Positions 41,769-50,223 of a DNA stretch of 63,014 nucleotides are shown one piece after another (the stretch's first letter is position 1; each line of letters begins with the position of its first letter). Source of the DNA: RGIG4608 sp045643885. GTDB taxonomy: Bacteria; Bacillota; Clostridia; Oscillospirales; CAG-272. Made by a program: the position numbers and the translations under genes. The DNA lies in assembly GCA_045643885.1 (NCBI GenBank), contig JAZRFY010000002.1:1-63014 (forward strand). The letters are read 5' to 3'. The notes under the pieces are model-generated. The model worked only from the letters and a program-made list of their open reading frames with translations, was not told where the DNA came from and did not search any database.

Positions 41769-43173
41769 TTTTTGTTCTGAAAAGCATTCTTTTCAGCGCC
41801 TTTGCGTTAAAGGGAATGAGTGGGTAAAGATATGCACGCTTGCCGTTTAAGGTTTTGTTGCTGACGAGTAGAGCAAAGCAGAGAAGAAGTCCTGCAATAA
41901 ATCCCCAAATGCCGAAAAACCAGGTTGAAAACAGTAAAATGATCCGTAAAAATTTAAAGGCATAACCGAGCTCATAGTTTCTTTGCGAGAAGTTTGCTAT
42001 GGCAACGAAAGCTCCGTAAACCACGACCTCGGGGATGAGCCACCCGATTTGTATAGAAAAATCACCCAAAATAAGCCCACCGATGACGGAAAGTGAGTTT
42101 GAAAGCATGCCCGGAGTGTTCATGGATGCAAGTCGCAAGCCGTCGATGATGAATTCTGCAAGCAGGAGCTGAACGAGTATTGGAAGTCTGCCCATCTCTT
42201 TTGGAATCACAAATTCAAGCCAAGGAGGTACTGCCTCCTGATGATGGATTGCTATAAGCCAAAGTGGCATAAATAAAAGAGTCATAAAAAATATGATGAA
42301 TCTCAGTATTCTGAGATAGCTTCCCGTAAGAGGAGGAAAATAAAAATCGTTTGTGTCCTGCATGAAATCGAAAAGGGAGGCAGGAAGCACCATCACCTCG
42401 GGTGAATTATCGCATATGACAAGAACGTTGCCCTCCATAAGCTGAGCTGCAGCGGCATCGGGACGCTCCGTCGTTCTTACCTTTGGGAATGGATTATACC
42501 ATCTGCTCGGTATAAGGCATTCAACAAGGGATTGCATTCCGACTGTAAGTGCTTCGGTATTGATCTCACTGATTTTCTTCTTGAGTGTTTTGACGTATTC
42601 AAGGTCGGCTTTGTCCTCGATATAGCACACGACCACGTCCGTTTTTGAACGCGTCCCGACAGTCATATATGACATTTTAAGCCTCGGATCACGCACCCTG
42701 CGACGGATAAGGGCAGTATTGAATATTAAAGTTTCAACAAATCCGTCCCGAGCACCCTTTATAACGCGATCGTTTTCGGGCTCGGCGGTTTCTCTTGCAG
42801 GATATGTGCGCGCGTCGATGATGATCCCGCGGTCAAGAAAGGCAGAGCCGATCATAATCGTAGCACCCGACAGCAGCATTTGCACCATAGTATCCATATT
42901 ATCAGTCACGTCTGCTTCAACGTATGGGACATTGTGAAACAAAAAATCCTTTGCACTTCTGTCGGTTCGTTCTCCCAGTGATTTAAGGGACAAAAAATGC
43001 ACCATCATCTTTTGCATAACGGCATCCTTGACAAATCCGTCTATGAAATATAAGGTAAGCTCGTCATCTCCTATGACAAGTGTCTTTTTAAGTATGTCAA
43101 AATTGTCATTTACTGATAGGATGGAGTCAAGTGATTTAATATTTTCTTGATAATCGGTTGATAGCTTTTTCAT
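41761..43173 (-). CDS. GerA/SpoVAF-family spore germination protein
   Basis: A 470-residue membrane protein of the GerA-A/SpoVAF family, linked to nutrient-triggered spore germination at the inner spore membrane. A soluble N-terminal half (DNMDTMVQMLLSGATIMIG, RGARDGFVETL-like KGARDGFVETLIFNTALIRRRVRDP, TDVVVCYIEDKAD) is followed by about five transmembrane helices (~290-450) with GRLPILVQLLLAEFIIDGLRLAS. gerB and gerC partners are not adjacent, so it is more like an orphan or SpoVAF-type. ATG 43173 has AAAGGTC just upstream. A sequence resembling a sigma-G promoter lies about 30 bases upstream. Confidence 0.88.
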   Translation of the reverse strand: MKKLSTDYQENIKSLDSILSVNDNFDILKKTLVIGDDELTLYFIDGFVKDAVMQKMMVHFLSLKSLGERTDRSAKDFLFHNVPYVEADVTDNMDTMVQMLLSGATIMIGSAFLDRGIIIDARTYPARETAEPENDRVIKGARDGFVETLIFNTALIRRRVRDPRLKMSYMTVGTRSKTDVVVCYIEDKADLEYVKTLKKKISEINTEALTVGMQSLVECLIPSRWYNPFPKVRTTERPDAAAAQLMEGNVLVICDNSPEVMVLPASLFDFMQDTNDFYFPPLTGSYLRILRFIIFFMTLLFMPLWLIAIHHQEAVPPWLEFVIPKEMGRLPILVQLLLAEFIIDGLRLASMNTPGMLSNSLSVIGGLILGDFSIQIGWLIPEVVVYGAFVAIANFSQRNYELGYAFKFLRIILLFSTWFFGIWGFIAGLLLCFALLVSNKTLNGKRAYLYPLIPFNAKALKRMLFRTKKE

Positions 43174-43200
43174 AATAAGACCTTTCAAGTTTATTATGAT

Positions 43201-43231
43201 TAGTATTGGCAAAAGGGTTTAAATGTATTAA
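43201..43231 (-). promoter_or_regulatory. Possible forespore (sigma-G-like) promoter
   Basis: On the minus strand: TTAATA, 18 bp, AATACTA, compared with the sigma-G pattern TGAATA ... CATACTA; one mismatch in each box and a spacer longer than usual. Confidence 0.3.
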
Positions 43232-43264
43232 ATTTTGTTTAACTTTTCTTCAAAATCAAATAAG

Positions 43265-43294
43265 AAAGCCTCATCTTTTGCAAGATGAGGCTTT
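43265..43294 (-). terminator. Terminator after the pot operon
   Basis: Perfect 13-bp stem AAAGCCTCATCTT / AAGATGAGGCTTT with loop TTGC; minus-strand tail CTTATTTG. Confidence 0.85.
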
Positions 43295-43299
43295 ATAGC

Positions 43300-44649
43300 T
43301 TATTTTTTCATTTGCTTCTGGCGTCTTAATTCTCTATCTCTGTCGCGATAGAATTTAGAGCGCTTTTTCTTGATGTAGGTTGAGTATATTGCCATACCCA
43401 AAACTCCAACAACGATTGCGATACTTGTTATGTGAATCCAAAGCTCAGTTGAGTTTTCGGTCTTCAAGGATTCCCAAAGAGAAGTAACGTGAGTCTGAAT
43501 ATCAATTCCGTTTGCTTCATCCTTAAAATAGTCTGAATAAGCAGGATTGAAGGCGTAATTCTCATTTGCCTCGTCCTTAGTTTTGCCATAGAGCACGTCC
43601 CAAGCAGAGATTGCATCCGTATCGTAGTTATATGAGAGCATCTCTTGATAGTATTCGCTTTCCACAACTGCTTTGTTTGGGGAAGCATAACCGATATAGA
43701 GAGCATTTGCAGTTGCCGCCTCAAGACTTATCATATAGTTGATATATTCGTGTGCGAGGTCTGGATTTTTGGACGTGGTAGGAATGCAAAGAGCATCAAC
43801 GAAATAGTTAGTGCCTTCAGAGGGATAATAGAATCGAAGGTCCTCGTTGTCGGCTGCCATTGTCAAAAAGTCACCTGCAAAGTAGGGAGCAATATGTGCA
43901 GATGCACCCTTCATTTTATTGAATATCTCGTCGTTTACGTATCCTTGAAGGATGGGCTTTTGTTCCTTGAGAAGCTCAAGTGCCTCTTCCCAAACGGAAT
44001 AATCGTGCGAGTTAATATCAAGCCCCTTCCAATACATTGCAGTTGCAAATGCATCGCGAGGGTTATTGAACTGAAGAATCTTTCCAAAATATTTCTCGTT
44101 CCAAAGAAGTCCCCAGCTTTCGTCTTCTACGTCGGACTTGTCAACGAACTCGATGTTATAAATGATGCCGACCATACCGTATGTGTAGGGAACACTGTAT
44201 TTATTCTCGGGATCGTATGACAAATTCTTGAAATCATCGCTGATGTTACTGTAGTTTGAAAGCTTTGACGTATCGATGGGAAGAAGAAGGTCATTTGCAA
44301 TCATCTTCTCGATCATGTAGTCGGAGGGGATAACGATATCATAGGCTACTGCACTGTTGGTAAGCTTTGCATACATATCCTCGTTTGTGGCATACGTAGA
44401 ATAGTTTACCTTGATATAGCAGCCGTACTTATCTGCAAGATTCTCGTTGAAATAATTTTCAAATTCCGCATTGACGTCGAAAAGACCGTATTCCTCGTCA
44501 TATTCGTCTGAGATGTATTCACCCCAGTTGTATACGTTGAGGTTTACTGTTTTATATTTTGATCTGTCAACGGTATTTTCTACTTCCGTGCAGGAGCAAA
44601 GAAGAAGTGCAAAAACTGCAAGAATGAGGGCTAAAAGCTTAATTTTCAT
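43300..44649 (-). CDS. potD: Polyamine ABC transporter substrate-binding lipoprotein with C-terminal TM helix
   Basis: Extracellular spermidine/putrescine-binding component (PotD/PotF-like), 449 residues. Lipobox ending at Cys20 (LCSC). Binding-protein motifs: LNVYNWGEYIS, YDIVIPSDYMIEKMI, YSVPYTYGMVGIIYN, FNNPRDAFATA and ALCIPTTSKNPDLAHEYINYM. Unusually, a second membrane helix (~401-423) and a very basic tail (YIKKKRSKFYRDRDRELRRQKQMKK in part) lie at the C terminus, so the protein is held at both ends. Start overlaps the potC stop by one base. Last gene of potABCD. Confidence 0.9.
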   Translation of the reverse strand: MKIKLLALILAVFALLLCSCTEVENTVDRSKYKTVNLNVYNWGEYISDEYDEEYGLFDVNAEFENYFNENLADKYGCYIKVNYSTYATNEDMYAKLTNSAVAYDIVIPSDYMIEKMIANDLLLPIDTSKLSNYSNISDDFKNLSYDPENKYSVPYTYGMVGIIYNIEFVDKSDVEDESWGLLWNEKYFGKILQFNNPRDAFATAMYWKGLDINSHDYSVWEEALELLKEQKPILQGYVNDEIFNKMKGASAHIAPYFAGDFLTMAADNEDLRFYYPSEGTNYFVDALCIPTTSKNPDLAHEYINYMISLEAATANALYIGYASPNKAVVESEYYQEMLSYNYDTDAISAWDVLYGKTKDEANENYAFNPAYSDYFKDEANGIDIQTHVTSLWESLKTENSTELWIHITSIAIVVGVLGMAIYSTYIKKKRSKFYRDRDRELRRQKQMKK

Positions 44650-45467
44650 TACTTTTTACCCCCTTTTTTACGTTTGTTGGTTCTCAACGTCTTAATATTC
44701 GAGATGATAAGAAGAGTAAATACCGTCACGATGATTAGCGTTGAGAGTGCGTACATATCGGGCTTTACTGTCTTCTTTGTCATTGAATAGATGAGAAGGG
44801 GAAGTGTCTGGAAGTTTGACGGGCTTACGAAATAAGAAATAACGAAGTCGTCAAGAGAGAGTGTGAACGCCATTACTGCACCGGAGATTACGCCGGGCAT
44901 AATATTGGGCAATTTAACCTTAAAAAATGCCTGAACGGGTGTGCATCCAAGGTCGAGAGCCGCCTCTGTAAGAGAGCCGCCAAGCTCGTGGATACGGGGC
45001 AATACGTTCAAGATAACGTAGGGAAGGCAGAAAGTTGTGTGTGCTATAAGCATTGCAACAAAGCCGATGCTGTCGTAGTCAGCTATCTGGAAGATGGCTA
45101 CTACTGCTGCAAAGAAGAGCATGAACGAAACGCCTGTTACGATATCGGGGTTCATCATAGGTACGTTTGTAACGCTTGTTACAACGGTCTTAACCCATTT
45201 TGTTCTCATTTTATATATACCCTCTGCCGCAGCAGTTCCGATGATAGTGGAAATAAGGGCTGAGCATACTGCAAGAATGAGTGTATTGCGAAGAGCAATG
45301 AAGGCAGATTCGTCGGCGAAGAGCTTCAGATACCAATCAAAGCTAAAGCCTGTGAAGTTTGCGGTTGACTCACTTGCATTGAATGAGAAGAGGATAAGCG
45401 TGAGTATCGGGATATAAAGTATCGCGAAAACGATACAAAGATAAATTCTTGATGCGTATTTTCTCAT
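44649..45467 (-). CDS. potC: Polyamine ABC transporter permease PotC
   Basis: Inner permease subunit, 272 residues, with about six transmembrane helices. The binding-protein-dependent transport EAA-like loop is visible (LTEAALDLGCTPVQAFFKVKLPNIMPG), which contacts the ATPase. Start overlaps the potB stop by 4 bases (ATGA), showing a UGA stop in normal use. Pairs with PotB and PotA. Confidence 0.93.
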   Translation of the reverse strand: MRKYASRIYLCIVFAILYIPILTLILFSFNASESTANFTGFSFDWYLKLFADESAFIALRNTLILAVCSALISTIIGTAAAEGIYKMRTKWVKTVVTSVTNVPMMNPDIVTGVSFMLFFAAVVAIFQIADYDSIGFVAMLIAHTTFCLPYVILNVLPRIHELGGSLTEAALDLGCTPVQAFFKVKLPNIMPGVISGAVMAFTLSLDDFVISYFVSPSNFQTLPLLIYSMTKKTVKPDMYALSTLIIVTVFTLLIISNIKTLRTNKRKKGGKK

Positions 45468-46276
45468 GGAATGATACCTCCTTCACCTTCCTCGGAGAAG
45501 TAGTTCATAAGGCCGAGGGAAATAAGGATGAGTATCATCATAACGAGTGAAATAGCCGCGCCGACGTTATAAGCACCGGTCACGAACTGACGCTCGATGG
45601 TGTCACCGATAAGCTCGAACGTACCACCGCCAAGCTTCTGAGAAATGTAGAAGGTGGAGATGGAGGGAACGAATACCATGGTAACGCCTGAGATGATTCC
45701 CGAAAGGGAGAGGGGAAGGATGACCTTTGTAAGGGTTGTGACTACGTTACAACCAAGGTCACTTGCAACCTCCCACATATGCTTGTCTATCTTGGACACA
45801 CAGGTGTAGATGGGAAGCACCATGTAGGGAAGAAAATCGTATACCATACCGAATATTACTGCGCCCTTTGTTCCGACGATGTGGAAGGACGTTCCAAGAA
45901 TCGTGTTGATAAATCCTCCGTCATCGAGAATCGCCATAATGGAATAGGTTCTGATAAGAAGGTTTGTCCACATAGGGAGCATAAGGAGCATGATATAGAT
46001 TGCCTGATGCTTAGGATTACTTCTTGCAATGATATAGGCAAGGGGGTAACCGATAAGCAAGCAAATAAAGGTTGCTATAACTGAAAGCTCTATTGAAAGA
46101 CCGAAAATGGATACGTAATCCTTAAGTGCAGTAACGTTTTCAAGTGTGAAAGCACCTGCAGGATCGGTGAATGCATAGACGATAACTATCAAAAGCGGTA
46201 AAACTATAAAAAGTATTGCCCAGAAGATGTGTGGGGCTGCCGCAATAGAGCTCATAAATGACTTTTTATTTTTCAT
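45464..46276 (-). CDS. potB: Polyamine ABC transporter permease PotB
   Basis: Permease subunit, 270 residues, about six transmembrane helices, with the EAA loop MWEVASDLGCNVVTTLTKVILPLSLSG in part and the start LFIVLPLLIVIVYAFTD typical of PotB. Lies 65 bp downstream of potA; a small hairpin (AGCCTG / CAGGCT, 46293-46308) lies in that gap and may adjust downstream expression. Confidence 0.93.
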   Translation of the reverse strand: MKNKKSFMSSIAAAPHIFWAILFIVLPLLIVIVYAFTDPAGAFTLENVTALKDYVSIFGLSIELSVIATFICLLIGYPLAYIIARSNPKHQAIYIMLLMLPMWTNLLIRTYSIMAILDDGGFINTILGTSFHIVGTKGAVIFGMVYDFLPYMVLPIYTCVSKIDKHMWEVASDLGCNVVTTLTKVILPLSLSGIISGVTMVFVPSISTFYISQKLGGGTFELIGDTIERQFVTGAYNVGAAISLVMMILILISLGLMNYFSEEGEGGIIP

Positions 46277-46292
46277 TATTTATGACCATAGC

Positions 46293-46308
46293 CTGATTTC
46301 AGGCTTCC
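46293..46308 (-). promoter_or_regulatory. Small hairpin between potA and potB
   Basis: Perfect 6-bp stem AGCCTG-ATTT-CAGGCT in the 65-bp gap inside the pot operon, without a T-run. Possibly an mRNA stability or processing element. Confidence 0.35.
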
Positions 46309-46341
46309 TTTATTTCGGAATTGCAGTAACTTTAATAGAAA

Positions 46342-47505
46342 TCAAAACTCTTCGGCGCTTTCAGCATCAGAAAGCTGATCAAGCTCATCAGAGAAGGATG
46401 AGTAGTCACCGAACATGCCGGAGTATTTTGATTTTTTCATAATATGTATTGCGTCGGGCTCGATGTAAAGACCGATGAACTGATCGGGAGCAACGTAGTC
46501 CGTTGACTGAATCATCCACTTAAAGCCCTTGATATCCACGATGATTTCATAGTGAACACCCTTGAAGGTAACGGCAGATACCTGACCTGTGAGCATGCCC
46601 TTTTCGGGATCAACAACGTCAACGTCCTCAGGACGAACAACAACGTCAACCTGCTCGTTCTTATCAAAGCCCTTGTCAAGACAGCTGAAATTGTGTCCTG
46701 CAAAGCGAACGTTATAGTCGGAGAGCATAACGCCGTCGATGATATTACTTTCACCGATGAAATCGGCAACGAAAGCGTTCTTGGGCTCGTTATAGATATC
46801 TGTGGGTGTACCTATCTGCTGAATCTCACCGTCTGCCATTACCACGATGGTGTCACTCATGGAAAGAGCTTCTTCCTGGTCGTGTGTAACGTAGATAAAT
46901 GTGATGCCGATTCTTTGCTGAATGTTTTTAAGCTCTACCTGCATGTCCTTGCGAAGCTTTAAGTCGAGCGCACCAAGAGGCTCGTCAAGAAGAAGCACGC
47001 GAGGATGTGATATGAGCGCACGGGCAATAGCAACACGCTGCTGCTGACCACCTGAAAGGTTGCTTACGCTTTTGTTTTCAAATCCGGAAAGTGCCACCAT
47101 TTTGAGCATTTCGGTAACTCTTTCTCTGATTTCACTTTCTTCCTTCTTCTTTATTCGAAGGGGGAATGCTATATTTTCGTATACGTTTAAGTGGGGGAAG
47201 AGCGCATATTTTTGGAAAACGGTGTTGATGTGTCTTTTGTTTGGAGGAAGATCGTTGATTTCCTTTCCCTCAAAAAGCACCTGCCCTTCATCGGGTGTTT
47301 CAAATCCACCGATGATACGGAGAGTTGTTGTTTTTCCACATCCTGAAGGACCAAGAAGGGTTACGAACTCCTTATCTCTGATGTAGAGGTTGATATCCTT
47401 AAGAACCGTGTCACCGTCATACTGCTTGTATATGTGCTTGAGATCCACTACCTTAGTATCGGTATAAGTTACTTTATTTTTGATAACGTTTGTGTTTTCT
47501 TTCAT
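46342..47505 (-). CDS. potA: Polyamine ABC transporter ATP-binding protein PotA
   Basis: ATPase of the spermidine/putrescine importer, 387 residues. Walker A GPSGCGKTTT, Q-loop FQKYALFPHL, ABC signature LSGGQQQRVAIARAL, Walker B LLLDEPLGALD and the H-loop YVTHDQEEAL are all present. A C-terminal regulatory TOBE domain follows (~285-370). The open frame continues upstream to 47655, but ATG 47505, with a GGAG 11 bases upstream, gives the family N terminus. First gene of the operon, with a promoter at 47585-47613. Confidence 0.95.
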   Translation of the reverse strand: MKENTNVIKNKVTYTDTKVVDLKHIYKQYDGDTVLKDINLYIRDKEFVTLLGPSGCGKTTTLRIIGGFETPDEGQVLFEGKEINDLPPNKRHINTVFQKYALFPHLNVYENIAFPLRIKKKEESEIRERVTEMLKMVALSGFENKSVSNLSGGQQQRVAIARALISHPRVLLLDEPLGALDLKLRKDMQVELKNIQQRIGITFIYVTHDQEEALSMSDTIVVMADGEIQQIGTPTDIYNEPKNAFVADFIGESNIIDGVMLSDYNVRFAGHNFSCLDKGFDKNEQVDVVVRPEDVDVVDPEKGMLTGQVSAVTFKGVHYEIIVDIKGFKWMIQSTDYVAPDQFIGLYIEPDAIHIMKKSKYSGMFGDYSSFSDELDQLSDAESAEEF

Positions 47506-47584
47506 TCCGCATAATACTCCTATATAAAAATATTTTGGGAATGGGGAATGGGCAAAAAGCTCATTCTTATCCATCATAGCCAAT

Positions 47585-47613
47585 ATTGTAGCAGATATAA
47601 AGAAAAAATGCAA
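47585..47613 (-). promoter_or_regulatory. Sigma-A promoter for the pot operon
   Basis: On the minus strand: TTGCAT, 17 bp, TACAAT, with a ~70-base leader before potA. Confidence 0.65.
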
Positions 47614-47725
47614 TAGGTTTCGTAAAAAAAGTCGAAAAAAATCGGCAAAAATCAAGAAAATTTTGAATTATCCGTAAGCAACTTGCGACAAATTGAAAAA
47701 ACACGCAAAATACTCGTTTATTCTC

Positions 47726-48319
47726 TTAAAATCTCCTTAAATCTCTTCTTTTCTTGTTAAAAATGAAGCATTTTGAGAAGAAAATCAGGCAAAAAATGAA
47801 TCCGGAGACCCCACCTGAGAATTTTATCATAAAATATACCGAAATCAGCCAAAAGAAAAATAGCGCGAAAAAGGATATGATTTCCATGACGTGCTCGGCA
47901 GTGGATAGCGAAAACAGGGAGCAGAGAAGGCATTTTGCAACTCTGCCACCGTCGAAATTCGCGAGTGGAAGAAGATTGAAAATGCTGAGGGCTGATGATG
48001 CCAGACAAAACGTCATAATATCTTCGTTAAGAGCTGCCGATCTGAAGGTCAGAAGAGATGCAAGTATTCCCACAAACGGTCCTGCCAAGGCAATTAATAT
48101 TTCTTGAAGATATGAAATATTGCCCTCAAGCTCAATTTTTGCACCGTGTAGAGAGAGGTGCATTCGTTTGATTTTTGCACCGATGAACAGGGCACAAAAA
48201 ACGTGTCCAAGCTCATGCAGCACAATTGAAAGAACTAAAGGAATAAACAAGGCTCTATTTGTATAGAATATAAATACTCCCCATATTATCGCGCTTGCAT
48301 CCACCCGTATCCTTTTCAT
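47726..48319 (-). CDS. M50-family membrane metalloprotease (SpoIVFB-like)
   Basis: A 197-residue intramembrane zinc protease. The catalytic HELGH (VLHELGHVFCAL) is in an early transmembrane helix, and the NLLPLANFDGGR motif provides the third ligand Asp. Short length and lack of a PDZ domain match SpoIVFB, which cleaves pro-sigma-K in sporulating Bacilli and Clostridia; partner SpoIVFA is not adjacent, so the role is inferred. AGGAGG precedes the ATG. The C terminus is basic (KKRRDLRRF). Confidence 0.85.
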   Translation of the reverse strand: MKRIRVDASAIIWGVFIFYTNRALFIPLVLSIVLHELGHVFCALFIGAKIKRMHLSLHGAKIELEGNISYLQEILIALAGPFVGILASLLTFRSAALNEDIMTFCLASSALSIFNLLPLANFDGGRVAKCLLCSLFSLSTAEHVMEIISFFALFFFWLISVYFMIKFSGGVSGFIFCLIFFSKCFIFNKKRRDLRRF

Positions 48320-48402
48320 ATTCTTGCCTCCTGTCTTTTATATTCAATAGTATGAGAGCATCTTCGGGGGAATGTTTTTTGAGAAAAAATTTCCAAAAGG
48401 TA

Positions 48403-48431
48403 TTGACTTTTTTACATAAAAGTAATATAAT
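48403..48431 (+). promoter_or_regulatory. Sigma-A promoter for tRNA-Ile2
   Basis: TTGACT, 17 bp, TATAAT, 18 bases before the tRNA. Confidence 0.75.
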
Positions 48432-48448
48432 AATTAAGTCGCGTAAGC

Positions 48449-48525
48449 GGGCCATTAGCTCAGTTGGTTAGAGCTACCGGCTCATAACCGGTCGGTCCTA
48501 GGTTCGAGTCCTAGATGGCCCACCA
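48449..48525 (+). tRNA. tRNA-Ile2 (anticodon CAU, lysidine-modified)
   Basis: A 77-base cloverleaf with acceptor GGGCCAT / ATGGCCC, encoded CCA and anticodon loop CTCATAA. CAU could be Met, but the body (TTAGCTCAGTTGGTTAGAGC, CGGCTCATAACCG, TAGGTTCGAGTCCTA) closely follows the known Bacillus tRNA-Ile2 rather than elongator or initiator Met. It would be a TilS substrate reading AUA. Confidence 0.85.
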
Positions 48526-48528
48526 AAT

Positions 48529-48558
48529 AAAAGGTCGAACCCGCTGGTTCGACCTTTT
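48529..48558 (+). terminator. Terminator after tRNA-Ile2
   Basis: Stem AAAAGGTCGAAC / GTTCGACCTTTT with loop CCGCTG. Confidence 0.85.
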
Positions 48559-48598
48559 ATGGATTTATGCGAAAGATACAAAGAAAAGGAAGCAGAAT

Positions 48599-49048
48599 AT
48601 GAATTGGTTTTTGGGCTTATTACACAATCCATTTTTATTGACCGTTGTAGCTGCATGGTTCTCTGCACAGACTCTGAAGGTTATTACTCACGCAATCGCG
48701 TATAAGGAATTTGATATTAAAAGATTTTTCGGTGACGGTGGCATGCCCAGTGCTCACACTGCAACAGTTGTTTCACTTGCGGCTTCTGTCGGTATTGCCT
48801 ACGGCCTGCACTCGTTCGAATTCGCAGTTTGCGCAATTCTTGCATTTATCGTTTGCAGAGATGCCGTTGGTGTTCGAATGGAAACGGGTAAGCAGTCACA
48901 GATTCTTAACGAGCTCAGATCCTTGATTGAAAGCAGGGAAACTGTTGAAATCAAGCTCAAGGAATTCGTTGGTCACACACCTCTTCAGGTGGGCATGGGA
49001 GCATTGCTCGGTATTGCGGTGGCAATAGTTATTAACTTCATTATATAG
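48599..49048 (+). CDS. Divergent PAP2-family membrane protein (YuiD-like)
   Basis: A 149-residue protein with about four transmembrane helices and the divergent PAP2 pattern: LKVITHAIAYKEFDIKRFFGDGGMPSAHTA, then FIVCRDAVGVRMETGKQSQILNEL and LKEFVGHTPLQVGMGALLG (each shown only in part as the diagnostic blocks GGMPSAHTA, RDAVGVR and GHTPLQV). The family (PF02681) is related to lipid phosphatases but lacks a proven substrate. ATG 48599 has AAGGAAG upstream; the longer frame would start in the tRNA. Confidence 0.9.
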   Translation: MNWFLGLLHNPFLLTVVAAWFSAQTLKVITHAIAYKEFDIKRFFGDGGMPSAHTATVVSLAASVGIAYGLHSFEFAVCAILAFIVCRDAVGVRMETGKQSQILNELRSLIESRETVEIKLKEFVGHTPLQVGMGALLGIAVAIVINFII

Positions 49049-49133
49049 TAAAAGCGACGCAAAAAGCGTCGCTTTTTATTTCTTGAACTTGTTTTGAAAC
49101 AAAAATACGGAGCTTTTTGCTCCGTATTTTTAT
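49049..49133. terminator. Two back-to-back terminators between convergent genes
   Basis: First hairpin AAAGCGACGC / GCGTCGCTTT with T-run serves the plus-strand gene (49049-49080). Second hairpin AAAATACGGAGC / GCTCCGTATTTT (49103-49131) serves the minus-strand YwaF-like gene. Confidence 0.88.
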
Positions 49134-49134
49134 T

Positions 49135-49911
49135 TTATCTGCCGTATTTTTCTTCGATGATTTCGTCGATGTATTCATCCTCGTATTCATCGTAGTATTT
49201 GTCAACCACCTTAAGTCTTTGTCTGAGCCTTTTGGTCTTTCTTCTATGGTCGAGTATCTCGGGGAGATACCACCAGGAGAGATAGAAAACAAAGAAAGGA
49301 ATGATAAGGTACATGTACCAGTAATCAAGAGGCACGAGAGTTCTGAACAAAGCAAAGAGCTCGTTGCCTGCATGACTTTGAGAATAGAGGAAGTTTGTTC
49401 CCATTGCTACGTTAAAGAAATGCACTCCGGTATAAACAAGTGCTGTGAAGATCAAGGAACGGTTCATATATTTATAATCTCTTTCCACAAGCTTCAACCA
49501 GAAAAGGAGAAGGGGAATTGCGAATATCAATGTATGAGTAAGGAAATAAATGAAGAATTCTGAGCTTATAACGTTCACGTCTGCCATATCATAGTTGAAA
49601 ATGAGGAGAGTGAGAGATTCGATAGGCCACAAAATAAGAAGATTGCATATCCATTTGCGTCTTGAGATTACCGCGTAGGGGAGAAGCACGGCGCTGAGTG
49701 ACCAAAGACTGAAGGGAGCGTTTTCAATATTAAATTCGGGCTTGAACATATTATAAACAACAACACCAAGAACTGCCTCTGAAAGAACGAAGAGTGTTAA
49801 AATCTGTGTCTTTCTTGATTTGTTTACAAGAACGTTGTACAAAAGCACCATCAATAAAAATGCACACACGAGAGTTCCGATGTGAACACTGGTAAATGTT
49901 CCCCAAACCAT
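49135..49911 (-). CDS. YwaF/TIGR02206-like integral membrane protein
   Basis: A 258-residue protein with about six to seven transmembrane helices. The block VHFFNVAMGTNFLY, with preceding NAPFSLWSLSAVLLPYAV, resembles the YwaF (TIGR02206) family of unknown function. The C terminus is long, charged and Tyr/Asp/Glu rich (KVVDKYYDEYEDEYIDEI), predicted cytoplasmic. Own promoter at 49973-50001. Confidence 0.75.
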   Translation of the reverse strand: MVWGTFTSVHIGTLVCAFLLMVLLYNVLVNKSRKTQILTLFVLSEAVLGVVVYNMFKPEFNIENAPFSLWSLSAVLLPYAVISRRKWICNLLILWPIESLTLLIFNYDMADVNVISSEFFIYFLTHTLIFAIPLLLFWLKLVERDYKYMNRSLIFTALVYTGVHFFNVAMGTNFLYSQSHAGNELFALFRTLVPLDYWYMYLIIPFFVFYLSWWYLPEILDHRRKTKRLRQRLKVVDKYYDEYEDEYIDEIIEEKYGR

Positions 49912-49972
49912 AGCTTACCTCCTATTTGAAAAATTTATGTAAAAAGAATAAAAAACTCTACATACATAATGT

Positions 49973-50001
49973 ATAATAACACAAAAATTCGTCAATGTCA
50001 A
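49973..50001 (-). promoter_or_regulatory. Sigma-A promoter for YwaF-like gene
   Basis: On the minus strand: TTGACA, 17 bp, TATTAT. The 312-bp gap 49912-50223 otherwise holds the heat-shock promoter and CIRCE sites. Confidence 0.75.
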
Positions 50002-50085
50002 TATTACTGCGAATTTTATGTAAAATAATGATAAAAACCGATTATGAGGGGTATTTTTATGGCAACATTGTATAGTGTGGCACAA

Positions 50086-50094
50086 GAGTGCTAA
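50086..50094 (+). promoter_or_regulatory. Extra CIRCE half-site
   Basis: GAGTGCTAA, identical to the right arm of the full CIRCE element, 105 bp upstream of it; a matching left arm at N9 is not present. Confidence 0.45.
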
Positions 50095-50132
50095 AAAATA
50101 GGTAAAAAAGCGAAAAAATTTGATAAAAACTA

Positions 50133-50161
50133 TTGACAAAAGGGCAAAAAGGTGTTAAATT
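50133..50161 (+). promoter_or_regulatory. Sigma-A promoter of the heat-shock operon
   Basis: TTGACA, 17 bp, TAAATT (or TTAAAT with 16 bp), just upstream of CIRCE. Confidence 0.7.
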
Positions 50162-50172
50162 AATAATGTAGA

Positions 50173-50199
50173 TTGGCACTCAACCCACGAGAGTGCTAA
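50173..50199 (+). promoter_or_regulatory. CIRCE operator (HrcA binding site)
   Basis: TTGGCACTC-N9-GAGTGCTAA; one mismatch from the consensus TTAGCACTC-N9-GAGTGCTAA. It lies between the promoter and hrcA, so the whole operon should be repressed by HrcA and induced by heat. Confidence 0.95.
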
Positions 50200-50223
50200 A
50201 AAACAAGAAGGTGAGGAAGTCAA

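Noticed and set aside
41761..43173. Complete gerABC germinant receptor operon
   Set aside because: Only the A-type subunit is present; neighbours are truB and the pot operon.
47506..47725. Polyamine riboswitch upstream of potA
   Set aside because: Only a ~70-base leader from the likely promoter and no convincing structure.
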